A program made the translations under genes and the position numbers. Shown here one piece after another: positions 45,681 to 54,159 of a stretch of DNA of 64,000 nt (position 1 is the first letter of the stretch; each line of letters begins with the position of its first letter). The DNA is taken from the NCBI RefSeq assembly GCF_002156705.1, contig NZ_CP019893.1:3844001-3908000 (forward strand), given 5' to 3'. Origin of the DNA: Natrarchaeobaculum aegyptiacum. GTDB lineage: Archaea; Halobacteriota; Halobacteria; Halobacteriales; Natrialbaceae. The notes under the pieces are model-generated. The model searched no databases and had not been told where the DNA came from. It saw only the letters and a program-made list of their open reading frames with translations.

Positions 45681-45905
45681 CCGTGCCCTCGACGATCGTG
45701 TAGCCGCCGTGGCGACCGCTGTAGCGAATCCGATTGTCGGCCTGCAACTCGCCGAGGGTCTCGTCGAGTCGCGACTCGATGTCTTCGCTCACCGCCTCGA
45801 GCAACCCCTCCCACGAATACGTGTCAGTCGAGAGTAACTCGAGGACCCGGTTCTCGAGGGCGTTACCCCCAGGGTTTGGGTAGGGAAGAACCCATGTGAA
45901 TTCGC
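45661..45905 (-). pseudogene. Truncated DUF5805-like protein
   Basis: The minus-strand frame reads RHLTDGEFTWVLPYPNPGGN, then ALENRVLELLSTDTYSW, then LDETLGELQADNRIRYSGRHGGYTIVEG to a TGA at 45661. It corresponds to the C-terminal half of the intact protein at 46.1-46.5 kb (LQDENRIRYSGRDGGYMLID). The N-terminal DNA-binding half is missing. As in the intact copy, its end overlaps the start of the recombinase frame. Confidence 0.72.
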
Positions 45906-45982
45906 CGTCAGTTAGGTGCCGAGTTGGTGGTCGACTCGAGCTGGGCGGCCGCCGCCTCGAGGAACGATCTCCAGCTGAGATA

Positions 45983-46100
45983 TTATTTGTGGCCGTAGTT
46001 CCACCAGTACTGGTTTTGAAGCAATAGATTCACAAATAAGGGCTCAGATCACCGAGAAATACGACCCGACAATCACAAATAAATACCCTTATTTGTGAAT
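45983..46100. promoter_or_regulatory. Cluster of CACAAATAA motifs, putative operators
   Basis: Four copies of CACAAATAA or its complement TTATTTGTG occur at 45983-45991, 46031-46039, 46074-46082 and 46089-46097. The second and fourth extend to a perfect 15-bp inverted repeat (46028-46042 and 46086-46100). The cluster lies directly upstream of the intact DUF5805 gene, whose N-terminus looks like a ribbon-helix-helix DNA binder. Autoregulation is a natural hypothesis. Confidence 0.6.
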
Positions 46101-46140
46101 GTGGGGCAGATTGAAGTGGCGGGGGTGAGATCACGAACTC

Positions 46141-46542
46141 ATGGCGACCGACGATCCGTCGATGGAACGAACGAGCGTGAAGACCTACGTTCCAGCGTAC
46201 CAGAAAGAAGAGTGGGCCCGCCACGCAGAAGCCCTCGGGATGAGCCAGAGTGAGTTCATCCGCACGATGGTGCAGGCAGGACGAGCCGACTTCGAAATTC
46301 CATCGATGGTCGAACCGACCGCGACCACCGACCGGGCAGAATCGACGGATACTGGGGACTTCGAAGACCGGATCGTCACCGTCCTCAAGCAGGAAAACGT
46401 ACTCGACTGGGACGAACTCGTCGATCAGCTAATCGACGATGTCGAAGACGATCTCGATGCTGCGCTGGGACAGTTGCAAGACGAGAACCGAATCAGGTAC
46501 AGCGGGCGTGATGGAGGCTATATGCTGATCGACGATGAGTAA
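46141..46542 (+). CDS. DUF5805-like putative DNA-binding protein
   Basis: A 133-residue protein. Residues 9-45 resemble a ribbon-helix-helix (TSVKTYVPAYQKEEWARHAE then LGMSQSEFIRTMVQAG). Residues 75-133 look like a winged helix: DRIVTVLKQENVLDWDELVD, LDAALGQLQDENRIRYSGRD, GGYMLIDDE. It ends inside the recombinase gene (8-nt overlap), so the two are co-translated. By position it may be an excisionase, a repressor or a recombination accessory factor. The same pair is found in other haloarchaeal genomes as far as I recall. Confidence 0.8.
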   Translation: MATDDPSMERTSVKTYVPAYQKEEWARHAEALGMSQSEFIRTMVQAGRADFEIPSMVEPTATTDRAESTDTGDFEDRIVTVLKQENVLDWDELVDQLIDDVEDDLDAALGQLQDENRIRYSGRDGGYMLIDDE

Positions 46543-47584
46543 CTCCAAATCCCAATCCGAATCCGAATCCGAATCCGACTCGATCGGCTACTTCCTCGAG
46601 GACATCGAGTACCACGGCCGAAACGAGCGGACGGTCGCCGCGTATCGACGAGTGCTTCGGTCGTTCGAATCGTTCCTCGAGGAACGGTTCGGCAAAACGC
46701 CCGTGGAAGCAGAGTACAGGGATTGTATGGCGTTCGTACACGATCTTCGGTCGAACTATACCGACAGCACCGTCGCGAGCTACGCGTCCTATCTCAACCG
46801 CTATTACGGATATCTCGTTCGGGTCGGTCAACACGACGAGAATCCGATGGAACTCGTCCTAGAGGAAATGAACGAATCTATCGAGTCGAATCCGTCGAGG
46901 CGCGATATTTCACTCGCAGAGATGCGCACTTTCGTGGAAACGATCAGACATCCCCTGCACAAGGCGATCGTGATGACCTTCCTCAAAACGGGAATCCGAT
47001 CCGGTGAACTTTGCAACCTCGATCTGATCGACCTGAACCTGGGTCACGACGGTCAGTCGTGGCATCCACGGGCGCAAATCGCCGAGAAGCCCGATACGCT
47101 GTACATCTCGGCGGAGCACAGCTATGGGGCCGAATCGGGCGGAACGGTCCGTCGGGCATCGAATAAACGAAAGCGAGAGACGACGATTCCCGTCGACGAC
47201 GAGCTCAGGCGCGTCCTGCTTCGGTGGTTAGCAATTCGACCGAACGTTCGATCCCCAAGTGAACCGCTGTTTACGAGTACTGCTGACGCCTGGGGACGTC
47301 GCATTACGATCGATACAATACACCACATCGTCGAGCAGTACGCCAGGGAGTATGGATGGCTTCGTACCGGGGGTGGCGCTGCCGAAAACGTGACGCCGCA
47401 CTACTTCCGGCACTTCTTCACCACGCATCTCAGGGACCGGACGGGTGATCGCGGCGTCGTCAAGTACCTCCGCGGCGACGTCGCGAGCGACATCATCGAC
47501 ACCTACACCCACAACTGGAACGACCGCGTCCGGGAGACCTACCTCGAGCACATCTACTCGATTACGGACGTCGAGAGTAACTGA
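46535..47584 (+). CDS. Tyrosine recombinase/integrase
   Basis: A 349-residue recombinase. The N-terminal SAM-like core-binding domain covers about residues 16-100 (DSIGYFLEDIEYHGRNERTV, then YASYLNRYYGYLV). Catalytic residues are Arg155 (KTGIRSGELCNL), a Lys in the NKRKRET strand, His289 and Arg292 (VTPHYFRHFFTTHLRDR), and the nucleophile Tyr324 (IIDTYTHNW). All are present, so it should be active. An N-terminal Ser/Glu repeat (SESESESDS) is a slippage-prone tract. It overlaps the HNH fusion gene at the 3' end by 23 bp, convergently. Confidence 0.93.
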   Translation: MSNSKSQSESESESDSIGYFLEDIEYHGRNERTVAAYRRVLRSFESFLEERFGKTPVEAEYRDCMAFVHDLRSNYTDSTVASYASYLNRYYGYLVRVGQHDENPMELVLEEMNESIESNPSRRDISLAEMRTFVETIRHPLHKAIVMTFLKTGIRSGELCNLDLIDLNLGHDGQSWHPRAQIAEKPDTLYISAEHSYGAESGGTVRRASNKRKRETTIPVDDELRRVLLRWLAIRPNVRSPSEPLFTSTADAWGRRITIDTIHHIVEQYAREYGWLRTGGGAAENVTPHYFRHFFTTHLRDRTGDRGVVKYLRGDVASDIIDTYTHNWNDRVRETYLEHIYSITDVESN

Positions 47585-48425
47585 CGAGGTCGAAAATCGC
47601 TTCCCGGTAATTCTCCTCGAAGGTCGAAAAATCGATCGCTGACGCGTCTATTCTGCCGAGGATGTTCCCTCTGTATTTCGGCTGGCCTCGAAAGCGTTCC
47701 TCGAAGAAGTACCGGAGCGCGACCGGCGTAAGGCCCTCTACTGCCATCTCAGTGGGGCGTTCGTCGTCCGCCAGAGCCATCTTCGCGAGGCGGTGGCGAA
47801 CAGTCGATGGCTCGAGACGCGTTCCCCACCCGGCTCGCGTTTTCGTAAATAGGGCCTGGGTTTCGGGATGATCGGGTCGAATCGCTAACCACCGTTTGAG
47901 TGCACGTTCGAGTTCGGTATCGACTGGAATGTAGGTGGTTTCGTTCCGTTCACGACGGTTATTGTACGGAATATCACCGCCGTATCGAATTCGGATTCCG
48001 GGACCATCGAACGAAACGGGAAGGGGAGTACACTCTTCGTTAGAACCGAAATCATCCAGATTCAGGTTACAAAGCTCCCCAACACCGATCCCCGTTTTCG
48101 CCAGTGTCAACAGTATCGCGCGAGAGAGTGGATGGGTGGTCAAGCGAAGAATAGTCGCTACGTGATCAGTCGATAGGACATCCCGTTCGCGAGATCGTGA
48201 TGTTCTCCCACCACTCCCCGACCGATGGTTGTGAGCCGATCGATGACAGTCTCGACAGAGTGTAGCCAGGTTGCTCGTTCGATTCGTCCCTCGGTTGCAC
48301 ACGGGAACGATGTGATGGACGACGAGATTACTCGTCGCCCGACAGTTTAAACACCGTCTCTCATCACGATTCAGGACCGCCTCTCTGACAGTGAACCACT
48401 CGTTCCCCCGGATGCGTTCACCCAT
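47562..48425 (-). CDS. HNH endonuclease fused to a catalytically reduced tyrosine-recombinase domain
   Basis: A 287-residue protein. Residues 20-66 are a canonical HNH: CLNC (25-28), HHIVP (37-41), TSNLATLCRDCHRSAH with Cys57, Cys60, His61 and His65. From about residue 85 it aligns to the neighbouring recombinase: TKTGIGVGELCNLNLDDF-like text (Arg replaced by Gly114), IPVDTELERALKRWLAIRP, then LTPVALRYFFEERFR, where HxxRH has become VxxRY (Arg238 kept). The ending FSTFEENYREAIFDLV has no Tyr at the nucleophile position. It lacks the N-terminal core-binding domain. The recombinase part may only bind DNA, guiding the nuclease. A TATA-like TTTATTCATA lies upstream. Confidence 0.85.
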   Translation of the reverse strand: MGERIRGNEWFTVREAVLNRDERRCLNCRATSNLVVHHIVPVCNRGTNRTSNLATLCRDCHRSAHNHRSGSGGRTSRSRERDVLSTDHVATILRLTTHPLSRAILLTLAKTGIGVGELCNLNLDDFGSNEECTPLPVSFDGPGIRIRYGGDIPYNNRRERNETTYIPVDTELERALKRWLAIRPDHPETQALFTKTRAGWGTRLEPSTVRHRLAKMALADDERPTEMAVEGLTPVALRYFFEERFRGQPKYRGNILGRIDASAIDFSTFEENYREAIFDLVSYSRRP

Positions 48426-48741
48426 TGCTGACGTTCACTACTATTATTTTCTTATTTTTCGCTATGAATAAATCCATCTGTTACGTCGCCACTCACGGGG
48501 ATTCGTCGATGGTGCCAAACCTGATGAACCCTATTTCGCTATACCCAATCCACGAGACCCCAGCAGTTCCGAGCACGGTCTACCGTCGTCTCGTCAGAGG
48601 CGGGGAGAAAGCGCGTCGTAACGTGATTCGAGCGGTTTCGGGAACGATGCGGACGGGTTACCACTAGTTGCTCGAGCGCCCAGTCTGAACACAATCGCGA
48701 TTTCGCGCGGCGATGTCGTGCTCTCGAGTCGATGCCGACCA
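48426..48741. other. Element end and intergenic region
   Basis: Holds the AT-rich promoter of the HNH fusion gene (48430-48480), the right inverted repeat, and about 195 bp of ordinary GC-rich sequence up to the cruF stop. No gene is supported. Confidence 0.5.
48521..48545 (-). repeat. Right 25-bp inverted repeat
   Basis: On the minus strand it begins GGTATAGCGAAATAGGG and ends TTCATCAG, matching the left copy at 23 of 25 positions. It lies 96 bp upstream of the HNH fusion start. Confidence 0.8.
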
Positions 48742-49608
48742 CTATCCCTCCCTCGAGTGTCTACCCGGCCCACCGGTCCCCAGCCCGGCAAAGTCGAACC
48801 AGTCGACTCGAAAGAGCGTCGCTAGCAGAACGACTGCGATTGCAAACGGGACGAGATTGAGGAAGTAGGCGTTGACGAGCCCCCAGAAGATGCCGAAGCT
48901 GATCAGGTCGTCGAGGAAGTAGTCACACTCCTCGAGTCGATCGACGACGGCATCGTGGTCGAGGGAGACGGTCAGGACGAAGACGGCCGCCGAGCCAGAG
49001 AGGAGCCAGCCAACGTAGTTCTGCACGGGAACGTCGTAGTAGCTCCCGCCATCGGTCCAGCCCCAGAACTCGAGAGCGACGGCACCCGGGTCGAGCACGA
49101 GGTCCATGGTGATGACGATGGTGAGGGTGAGGAGATACTGGTGCCAGAGTGACGAGCGCCGGCCGAGGAACAACGTCGCGAGCAGGTAGCTGTTGAGGAG
49201 GATGGGGAAGTAAAAGACCGGCAAGAAAAGCGGAATCGAATCGAGGAGCATCGGTCCCAGCGGCCGCTCGTACTGGAATTCACCGTACGGATAGCCGGTG
49301 TGGACACCCGTGAGTTCGATCGCCCAGGTAAAGACGACGAGGACGACGAGTCCAGCGGCCACCCGCCGGTCGACGAGGGGTACGAGCCCGCCGATCAGTG
49401 GCAGGGCCATCACCGTCACCGCGGCGACCATCAGGTACGGGTTGAACGCAAGCCACTCGGGCAGGAGCCCGACCTGTCCGCTCACGAGCAAGAGGACACC
49501 GACGAGCGGGAACGTGATCGCGATCGTGATCCGATTGTCGAAGATCAGTCGGTCGAGACGAGCCTCGAGTCGTCGACGATCGATCCGATTTCGCGGCCGC
49601 GGTGTCAT
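48742..49608 (-). CDS. cruF: Bisanhydrobacterioruberin hydratase (CruF)
   Basis: A 288-residue polytopic membrane protein with seven to eight helices. It hydrates the ends of bisanhydrobacterioruberin, the last step to the red C50 pigment bacterioruberin. Family text includes ELTGVHTGYPYGEFQYERPL, ITMDLVLDPGAVALEFWGW, GGSYYDVPVQNYVGWLLSGS. The ATG at 49608 is chosen over a GTG 39 nt upstream. The usual partners lyeJ and crtD are not adjacent. The inverted-repeat element lies directly downstream. Confidence 0.9.
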   Translation of the reverse strand: MTPRPRNRIDRRRLEARLDRLIFDNRITIAITFPLVGVLLLVSGQVGLLPEWLAFNPYLMVAAVTVMALPLIGGLVPLVDRRVAAGLVVLVVFTWAIELTGVHTGYPYGEFQYERPLGPMLLDSIPLFLPVFYFPILLNSYLLATLFLGRRSSLWHQYLLTLTIVITMDLVLDPGAVALEFWGWTDGGSYYDVPVQNYVGWLLSGSAAVFVLTVSLDHDAVVDRLEECDYFLDDLISFGIFWGLVNAYFLNLVPFAIAVVLLATLFRVDWFDFAGLGTGGPGRHSREG

Positions 49609-49716
49609 CGAATCACGATTGAAAGCCAGTTCCCATGAATCGTTCACCTTCCCTGTTGGGTTTCACACCGGTGGGGTGATACCGGGAGCAAGAGCGCGTA
49701 ATCAGTACAGAGCGAG

Positions 49717-49950
49717 TCAGTGGGTCGTCGTTCGGAGGTCTTCGATCAGATAGAGGTCTTCTTTCAGTCCACTCCCCTCGCAGTCGTCGTTCGGGCAGGC
49801 GTAGTGCCAGCCGTCCTCGGTCGCGGCGGCTTCCGAGAACCGGTCGCCACAGACCTGGCAAAAGAGTTGACCAGCCGAACAGGTGTCGCGGTGTAATTCG
49901 AGTGCCAGCTCCGTCTGAAACGACTGGTTGCAGTTGCGACAGGTGTGCAT
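49717..49950 (-). CDS. C2H2-type zinc finger protein
   Basis: A 77-residue protein. Residues 4-24 are a C2H2 finger (CRNCNQSFQTELALELHRDTC). A second zinc site is formed by CQVCGDRF and CPNDDCEG. The C-terminus LKEDLYLIEDLRTT is conserved in haloarchaeal small zinc proteins. DNA or protein binding is likely; no target is known. The ATG at 49950 gives the family-like start MHTCRNC. Confidence 0.82.
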   Translation of the reverse strand: MHTCRNCNQSFQTELALELHRDTCSAGQLFCQVCGDRFSEAAATEDGWHYACPNDDCEGSGLKEDLYLIEDLRTTTH

Positions 49951-50152
49951 ATTTCGTCTGACGATACCCCTCGTCAAAACTGCTTGGGTTCTTTTATTCC
50001 GTCCTAGACTGCCGTGATTCGGGCCGTATCTGTCGTTTACGACTTCAATGACGGCTAGAAAAGAGCGTTCAGCGACAGAGAGTACTCGACCCCGAGTACA
50101 TCGGTTCCTGTCAGGTCAATTCGTCGGAGGGTTCGATACCCCACGTGCCCGA

Positions 50153-51565
50153 TCAGTGGTCCTGACCGAGAATCCCGCGTTCGGTCATCGCACGTGGGTC
50201 GAGCACCTCGTCGGCCTCCTCTTCGTCGACGTAGCCCTTCTCGAGGGCGACCTCGCGGACGGTCTTGTCCTCTTTGAGCGCCGTCTTGGCGACCTCGCTG
50301 GCCTTGTCGTAGCCGATGTGGACGTTGAGCGACGTCGCGAGCGCCATCGACTGTTCGACCTGCTGTTCACAGAACTCCTCGTTGGCCTCGAGCGGGTCGA
50401 CGAATCGCTCGGCGAAGACCTGGCTCGAGTTCGAGATGAGTTCCGCCGACTCGAGGAAGTTGTGCGCGAGAACGGGCTTGTAGAGGTTGAGGTCGATCTG
50501 GCCCTCGGCGGCACCGGCGGAGACGGCCGCGTCGTTGCCGATGACCTGCTTGTGGACCTGATTGACCGCTTCTGCGATCACGGGGTTGATCTTGCCGGGC
50601 ATGATCGAGGAGCCGGGCTGATTCTCGGGTTGCTCGAGTTCGCCGAGACCATTACGAGGTCCGGAAGCGAGCAGTCTGAGATCGTTTGCGATCTTGTTTA
50701 GCGAGCCGGCGACGACGCGGAGCGCACCGTGGGCCTCGGACATGGCGTCGTGGGCGGCCTGGGCCTCGAAGTGGTCGTCGGCCTCGCGGAACTGGACGCC
50801 GGTCTCTTTGGTGATGTACTCGGCGGCACGGCCGGGGAACTCGGGGTGGGTGTTCAGGCCGGTCCCAGTTGCGGTGCCGCCAAGAGCGAGTTCGCCGAGG
50901 TGCTCGCGAACGTTGTCGACGCGGGCCAGCCCCTTCTCGACCTGTGTCCGGTAGCCGCCGAACTCCTGGCCCAGCGTGACGGGCGTCGCGTCCTGCAGGT
51001 GCGTGCGGCCGGTCTTGATGACGTCGTCGAACTCCGCTTCTTTGCGCTCGAGGGCTTCACGGAGCGTATCGAGAGCGGGAATGACGTCTTTCTCGACGGC
51101 TTCGAGGGCGGCGACGTGCATCGCGGTCGGAATGACGTCGTTGCTCGACTGGCCGTAGTTGACGTGATCGTTGGGGTGGACGACGCGGTCGCCGACCTCG
51201 GCGCCCATGATCTCGGCGGCACGGTTGGCGATGACCTCGTTGGCGTTCATGTTCGAGGAGGTTCCGGACCCGGTCTGGAAGACGTCGACCGGGAAGTGCT
51301 CGTCGTGGTCACCGGCGATGACCTCGTCTGCGGCCTCGACGATGGCGTCGGCGACGTCCTCGTCGACGAGTTCGAGGTCGCGGTTGGCCTGTGCGGCCCC
51401 CTTCTTGACGACGCCGAGTGCACGGACGAACCGGCGACCGAAGGTGATCCCCGAGATCGGGAAGTTCTGGATGGCGCGCTGGGTCTGTGCGCCCCAGTAG
51501 GCGTCTTCGGGCACCTGCATCTCGCCTAAGCTGTCCTCTTCGATTCGGTAGTTGTCGTCTCCCAT
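50153..51565 (-). CDS. fumC: Class II fumarate hydratase
   Basis: A 470-residue fumarase of the aspartase/fumarase superfamily. It hydrates fumarate to malate in the citric acid cycle and needs no iron-sulfur cluster. Motifs are the N-terminal YWGAQTQRAIQNFPISG, TGSGTSSNMNANEV, HPNDHVNYGQSSNDVIPTA, TGRTHLQDATPVTLG and the signature GSSIMPGKINPV. The ATG at 51565 is used. In-frame sequence upstream to 51658 is not homologous to the family. Confidence 0.96.
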   Translation of the reverse strand: MGDDNYRIEEDSLGEMQVPEDAYWGAQTQRAIQNFPISGITFGRRFVRALGVVKKGAAQANRDLELVDEDVADAIVEAADEVIAGDHDEHFPVDVFQTGSGTSSNMNANEVIANRAAEIMGAEVGDRVVHPNDHVNYGQSSNDVIPTAMHVAALEAVEKDVIPALDTLREALERKEAEFDDVIKTGRTHLQDATPVTLGQEFGGYRTQVEKGLARVDNVREHLGELALGGTATGTGLNTHPEFPGRAAEYITKETGVQFREADDHFEAQAAHDAMSEAHGALRVVAGSLNKIANDLRLLASGPRNGLGELEQPENQPGSSIMPGKINPVIAEAVNQVHKQVIGNDAAVSAGAAEGQIDLNLYKPVLAHNFLESAELISNSSQVFAERFVDPLEANEEFCEQQVEQSMALATSLNVHIGYDKASEVAKTALKEDKTVREVALEKGYVDEEEADEVLDPRAMTERGILGQDH

Positions 51566-51694
51566 ACCCGGGCGGTCGGGGCCGCCGAGGTAAAATCCAC
51601 CGAAACGGCCGGGCGTTGCAGGTCGAAAACCCACCGTTAGTCGGGTTACTCGAGCCAAGCGGATTCGAGCCCACGGGAGAAAACCGCGTTCGGA

Positions 51695-53575
51695 TCAGGT
51701 GAAGTCGACCTCGAGTCCGAGGTCGTCTGACCCAGCGCGTTCACGGAGTGCCGACTGGAGCCGCTTGCGGCAGGTCGTCTGAACGTCGCGGCCGTTCGCA
51801 AGGTCGACGTCGTAGATCGTCGGCGAGTTCCAGAAGAACGTCTGGGAACTGGCGGTATCGACGACGACCGAGCAGATTCCGAGTCGGCGCTGGAAGATCG
51901 ACCGACGGACGGAGATGGTCTGGATGCGGTAGTAGGGAATCACGGTCGTCCGGCGCCGCCAGAAGCCACGCCTGACGACGAGGTGGTCCTCACCGACGTA
52001 GTACTGGAGGTGGGTGTACCGGAGGTGAGCCGCAACCGGGACGGCGGCGAAGACGACGGCCGCGAGGTACCAGCGCTCGAGAACGGTCACCTGCGTGATG
52101 CCGAACGCGATGGCCACGACGACAGCGGCGACGAGCGAGTACCGCACGAGGTATCGTCGGCGGGCGATCGTCGGCGGTCGCTCGAATTTCGGCGTTTCGA
52201 CGCCGGTGAGGTTCTCGGTGAAGTCGTAGACGCGGTCACGTCGAGCGAGGGGGACCGCAGACTGGCTCCCGCCGTTGCTTTCGGGTCCGTACCCTGCGGT
52301 CTCGACCCAGAGACCGGCGTAGTCGATCAGTCGCTGGGCGGGGTTGTCGGTCACGGTCACCGACTGGACCTTCTCGGAAGGAATCGAGCCGCTGTAGCGC
52401 TGGAGGAGGCCGCGTTCGTAGACGAAGTCGTCTTCGACCCTGCCCAGGCGGAACCCGTAGTAGGTCGCGAACGTGTAAGCGACGCTGAGCAGGTAGGTGA
52501 TCACGACCGCGTTCACGAGCGACACGACGGTGAGAACCCCGATGTCCTGTGGCGAGCCAGTCGCGAGGTCCTCGGGACCACCGACCGGCTGTGCAATGGC
52601 GATCAGCAGGTCGACGATGGTGTCGGTCATCAGGAAGAAAACGAACATGACGGCGGCGGCGGCGGCCGGCCGAAGCGTCGTGAACGAATACAGGAGGAGT
52701 TCCTTCGAAGAAAGGTCGAACAGCGATCGTCGTTGCGGCTGGACAAATTCGTCCGCGAACTCGTCGTCTGTGTAGTCGGGAACGGATTCACCCGCACCGG
52801 GACCAGGACCGAATCGTGGTCGCTCTCCTCTCGAATCCTCTGCCTCGAGCCCCTGCTCCTCGGCTGGCTCCGATTCCGGCCCTGTCGATACGGGTTCGGC
52901 CGCAGGGTCCGGTTCGCGGTCGTCGGTGGGTGATGGCCCCGGCTCGTCGGGCTCAACGCCCGGGTCGTGATCGGACGCGGGTTCCGGGCCGACGACGTCA
53001 TCACGGATGGCTCGTTCGTCCGCGACGGTTCCAGCGGTGTCGGCGGTATCGCTGGTGTCGGCGGTGTCGGTGGTGTCAGATACGTCGGAACCCTCTGCGG
53101 GCTGCCGTCGCCGTCTGCGGCGACGACCTTTCGCCATGGCAGTCCGACGCCGGATTTCGTTCTGGAGGCGGGTTGCCTCCTCCTCGCTAACGTACGGGAG
53201 GGCTGCCTCGGTGTCGCCGCCGCCTGCAGTTTCGATCGAGACCGTCGCGAGCCCGACGAGACGCTGGAAGACGCCCTGTCGGATGTCGACGTTCTGGATG
53301 CGGCCGTACGGAATCTCGCGAGAACGCCGGGCGATCACGCCGGAGGCCACGTCGAACGTATCGTCGGTGATCCGGTAGCCGAAGCGATAGTAGTAGCCGA
53401 CGCCGTAGCTCGCGCCAGCGACGAATCCGAGGACGGCCGCCACCGGCATCCAGAACGGACGCACCGTACCGAGGGCACCGCCGACGAAAACCAGCAGGAA
53501 CATCGGAATCCACAGCCAGAGAAAGCCGTACTGGAGGGCGAAGAGCACGGCCGAGATCGGGTGGAGTCGATTCAT
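51695..53575 (-). CDS. Membrane protein with multiple PH domains (YdbT-like)
   Basis: A 626-residue protein. An opening helix pair (VLFALQYGFLWLWIPMFLLV, MPVAAVLGFVAGASYGVGYY) leads to a first bPH_2 domain (YRITDDTFDVASGVIARRSR, IPYGRIQNVDIRQG). A Ser/Thr/Asp-rich linker of about 115 residues contains SDTTDTADTSDTADTAGT repeats. Further helices and two more PH segments follow (RLGRVEDDFVYERGLLQRYS; LVVRRGFWRRRTTVIPYYRI). It begins 8 bp after its YdbS-like partner's stop. The family's function is unclear; a role in envelope homeostasis is suspected. Confidence 0.88.
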   Translation of the reverse strand: MNRLHPISAVLFALQYGFLWLWIPMFLLVFVGGALGTVRPFWMPVAAVLGFVAGASYGVGYYYRFGYRITDDTFDVASGVIARRSREIPYGRIQNVDIRQGVFQRLVGLATVSIETAGGGDTEAALPYVSEEEATRLQNEIRRRTAMAKGRRRRRRRQPAEGSDVSDTTDTADTSDTADTAGTVADERAIRDDVVGPEPASDHDPGVEPDEPGPSPTDDREPDPAAEPVSTGPESEPAEEQGLEAEDSRGERPRFGPGPGAGESVPDYTDDEFADEFVQPQRRSLFDLSSKELLLYSFTTLRPAAAAAVMFVFFLMTDTIVDLLIAIAQPVGGPEDLATGSPQDIGVLTVVSLVNAVVITYLLSVAYTFATYYGFRLGRVEDDFVYERGLLQRYSGSIPSEKVQSVTVTDNPAQRLIDYAGLWVETAGYGPESNGGSQSAVPLARRDRVYDFTENLTGVETPKFERPPTIARRRYLVRYSLVAAVVVAIAFGITQVTVLERWYLAAVVFAAVPVAAHLRYTHLQYYVGEDHLVVRRGFWRRRTTVIPYYRIQTISVRRSIFQRRLGICSVVVDTASSQTFFWNSPTIYDVDLANGRDVQTTCRKRLQSALRERAGSDDLGLEVDFT

Positions 53576-53582
53576 ATGAGTA

Positions 53583-54044
53583 TCAGACCGCGTCGTCGGC
53601 CTCGCTCTCGACGGCGAGTTCTCGCAGGGCGTCCTGGAGCTCTCGAGCCCGCTCGGGCGGCAGCCCCGGAATCCGGACGTCGGCGTTGCGCGAGCCCGCC
53701 GTGTAAACCACCACGCTCGAGAGGCCGAGTGCTCGTTCGATCGGCCCGAACTGCGTGTCGACGTGCTGGACGCGGACGAACGGGACTGCGGTCTCGACGA
53801 ACGTGATTACGCCGCGTTCTAGGTAGAGGGCGTCGCCCTGCAGTTCGAACCGCCAGATCTGGTAGAGGCGCACCGAGTAGGCGATACCGAGTATCGCGAC
53901 GACGGCGACGACGCCGCCGTGGAGCGCCGTCGGGATCTCCCAGATCCAGTTATCGATGCCAAAGAGAATGGCACCGATGACCGCCGCCGCGATCACCCCC
54001 TGGCCGATCCAGAGGAGTCGGACCCGCGGGTGAAGTGATTCCAT
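53583..54044 (-). CDS. PH domain-containing protein (YdbS-like)
   Basis: A 153-residue partner of the preceding large PH protein. Two helices (LLWIGQGVIAAAVIGAILFG and GGVVAVVAILGIAYSV) precede one bPH_2 domain: LQGDALYLERGVITFVETAV, PFVRVQHVDTQFGPIERALG, VVVYTAGSRNADVRIPGL. The ATG at 54044 starts ESLHPRVRLLW, the family N-terminus. YdbS-YdbT pairs are widespread and likely form one membrane complex. Confidence 0.88.
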   Translation of the reverse strand: MESLHPRVRLLWIGQGVIAAAVIGAILFGIDNWIWEIPTALHGGVVAVVAILGIAYSVRLYQIWRFELQGDALYLERGVITFVETAVPFVRVQHVDTQFGPIERALGLSSVVVYTAGSRNADVRIPGLPPERARELQDALRELAVESEADDAV

Positions 54045-54159
54045 ACGAGAATGCTCCGACCACGGCAGGTTAAAGGTGCGGTTCCCTCCCTCTACGCGCA
54101 AATAACGTGCACCGAGACGGTTCGCATCGAATCCGATAGCCGAGCCGTGGTTGCCGGCT

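Larger units (their letters stand above)
44896..48545. mobile_element. Putative integrative element bounded by 25-bp inverted repeats
   Basis: The two ends carry 25-bp repeats in inverted orientation (44896-44920 and 48521-48545, 23 of 25 identical). Between them are a decayed DUF5805/recombinase pair on the minus strand, an intact DUF5805/recombinase pair on the plus strand, and an HNH-recombinase fusion gene on the minus strand. The core is AT-richer than its flanks around 45960-46110 and 48430-48490. No target-site duplication was identified outside the repeats. It could be a transposon-like unit, an invertible segment or a degenerate provirus end. Confidence 0.6.
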
